DNA of 64,000 nt from Phytohabitans suffuscus (GTDB lineage: Bacteria > Actinomycetota > Actinomycetes > Mycobacteriales > Micromonosporaceae). Position 1 is the first letter of the stretch. The number at the start of each line of letters is the position of its first letter. The notes beneath the pieces are model-generated. The model ran no database searches. It saw nothing but the letters and a program-made list of their open reading frames with translations, and was not told where the DNA came from. The translations under genes and the position numbers were made by a program. Positions 62,863-64,000 of the stretch are shown here, one piece after another. The stretch covers positions 9,424,320 through 9,488,319 of the forward strand of contig NZ_AP022871.1 of assembly GCF_011764565.1 (NCBI RefSeq). The letters are read 5' to 3'.

Positions 62863-63984
62863 TCAGCAGCGCCACATCAGCAGCTCGGTGGCGGGGCCTT
62901 TGGTGATGCGCTGCTTCAGCAGGGCGTCCGCGCCCACGCCCGCCTCGGTGCCCTGGGGGACGCGTTCGCCGTACAGGCGGCGGTTGTCGTCGCTCAGCGC
63001 CGTCGGGTAGCCGTCGGCCGGGCCGGGCAGCGCCGTCACCTCGCCGCGCGGGGAGATGACCGTCGGGCCGCCTTCGCCGGGTGCGGCCACCCAGCCGGAG
63101 GCGTTCACCGCGGTCGCCGGCATCACGCGCTCCGGCCAGTGGGTGACCCGGCCGGTCCGCAGGTCCCAGCGGGCCGCCGCGGTCACCAGCTTGCCGCCGC
63201 CCCCGGTCCTGCCCGTCTGGTCGCGCACCCGCTCGTCCACCTCGCCGCCTTGGGTGTCCACCTCGCCGCCCTGGGTGCGCGGGGCGACGCCGGGGTCCGG
63301 CGGCGCGGTCCGCGTGTACAGGCCGACCCAGCCGGCGGCCCAGTCGCCGCGGACCGTGAGCGCCTGCCCGGTGACCGCGCCGGGTGGCAGCTGCAGCGCG
63401 CGGCCGGTGCCGTCGTCGTGCCAGACGTACGGGTCGGCCGCCTCGCCGCGGGTGCCGACCACCGTGCCGTCGCCGCCGACCCCGGAGCCGCGCACGTCGC
63501 CGGACTTGGCGAGCGCCGGACCCGCGAGGGGCTCGGCGTGCGGCCAGGACACGACCGTGAACCGCACCCCGCGCCACGCCTCGCCGGTCACGTCGCCGCG
63601 CTCGTTGACCGACAGCGGGACCCACCACTCGTACCCGGCGACCTCGGCCAGCGCGGTGGCGCGGCCGTCCCGGTAGACCCAGGCCAGCGGGCCGCCGTCC
63701 TTTGTGGAGGAGGCGCCGACGACCACGCCGGAGGAGTTGACGGCGCGCGGCTGGGCGCCGTAGCCCACCGCGGGCAGCACCTCGGGCTCGCCGTCGGTCC
63801 AGAGCACCGGGCGCGTCGTGCCGTCCGGCCGGACCAGGCTCGCCGCCGCGTACCGGCCGGTCGGGTCGGAGACCACCTGCCCGCTCAGGACCCCCTCGCC
63901 GGGCGGCGGCGGCAGCGCCCGCACGGTGCACGCGCTGAACGGCGCCGGCCTCGAGGTCACGGTCTCGCCGATCGGCACCTCCAT
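62863..63984 (-). CDS. Hypothetical beta-propeller-like protein, possibly 5'-incomplete
   Basis: At least 373 residues with repeated beta-strand units of the HAF/WD-like kind (PRAVNSSGVVVGASS, PLSVNERGDVTGEAW, TAVNASGWVAAPGEG), suggesting a propeller. No signal peptide is visible; the frame stays open upstream of the ATG at 63984 to the window edge, so the true N-terminus may lie outside. A 21-base in-frame duplication (TQGGEVD) is at about 63240-63285. Function unknown. Confidence 0.65.
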   Translation of the reverse strand: MEVPIGETVTSRPAPFSACTVRALPPPPGEGVLSGQVVSDPTGRYAAASLVRPDGTTRPVLWTDGEPEVLPAVGYGAQPRAVNSSGVVVGASSTKDGGPLAWVYRDGRATALAEVAGYEWWVPLSVNERGDVTGEAWRGVRFTVVSWPHAEPLAGPALAKSGDVRGSGVGGDGTVVGTRGEAADPYVWHDDGTGRALQLPPGAVTGQALTVRGDWAAGWVGLYTRTAPPDPGVAPRTQGGEVDTQGGEVDERVRDQTGRTGGGGKLVTAAARWDLRTGRVTHWPERVMPATAVNASGWVAAPGEGGPTVISPRGEVTALPGPADGYPTALSDDNRRLYGERVPQGTEAGVGADALLKQRITKGPATELLMWRC

Positions 63985-64000
63985 GCGGTCGCCGCCGCCG

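Overview
The window is very GC-rich actinobacterial DNA. GTG starts are common, adjacent genes often overlap by 4 bases (GTGA or ATGA), and gene content includes a form I CO dehydrogenase cluster, DmdR/IdeR-type iron boxes and a large NRPS. I infer a filamentous actinomycete, probably Micromonosporaceae; the genus is not resolvable by reading alone.

Layout. 1-3.5 kb: end of a catabolic operon (SDR, phosphotransferase-family protein, acyl-CoA dehydrogenase) and a TetR regulator. 3.5-5.2 kb: no genes, a nest of degenerate palindromic repeats. 5.2-7.0 kb: ECF sigma factor and its zinc-finger anti-sigma factor. 7.1-13.6 kb: LysR regulator divergent from coxM-coxS-coxL, a coxF/xdhC-like gene and coxG, an aerobic CO oxidation locus. 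13.6-15.4 kb: minisatellite DNA and an SDR gene carrying an internal tandem-repeat insert. 15.7-17 kb: DUF222/HNH protein. 17.3-25.7 kb: MFS transporter, Tat-exported beta-lactamase-like protein, PEP mutase/isocitrate lyase-family enzyme, and a sugar/polyol ABC importer with a zinc dehydrogenase and a DeoR regulator. 25.9-31.5 kb: two FecCD permeases divergent, across an iron box, from a heterodimeric ABC transporter. 31.7-33.3 kb: a second gene-free repeat region sharing its repeat families with 3.5-5.2 kb. 33.3-38.9 kb: two membrane proteins, an M48 peptidase and a large Pro-rich membrane protein. 39-60.3 kb: hydroxamate siderophore cluster (MbtH, five-module NRPS, siderophore-binding lipoprotein, ornithine N-hydroxylase, and, across tandem iron boxes, a formyltransferase). 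60.4-64 kb: a tandem receiver-HTH regulator, a cysteine-free HesB-like protein, a PemK/MazF-like protein and a propeller-like protein.

Siderophore logic: the monooxygenase makes N5-hydroxyornithine, the formyltransferase formylates part of it, and the NRPS (two N-methyltransferase-containing modules, a terminal epimerization domain, no thioesterase) builds a pentapeptide. The binding protein, the FecCD permeases 30 kb away and the ABC pair probably handle transport, all under iron-box control.

Two cautions and themes run through the window. First, many genes (anti-sigma, LysR, coxG, one ABC subunit, M48, the Pro-rich protein, and the NRPS at eleven places) are broken by frame changes that nearly all amount to one missing base, usually in a G or C run. 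I read these as base-calling errors and annotate the genes as intact. Second, the DNA is unusually full of short tandem duplications and palindromic repeats, between genes, at gene ends and in-frame inside enzymes including coxM and the NRPS.
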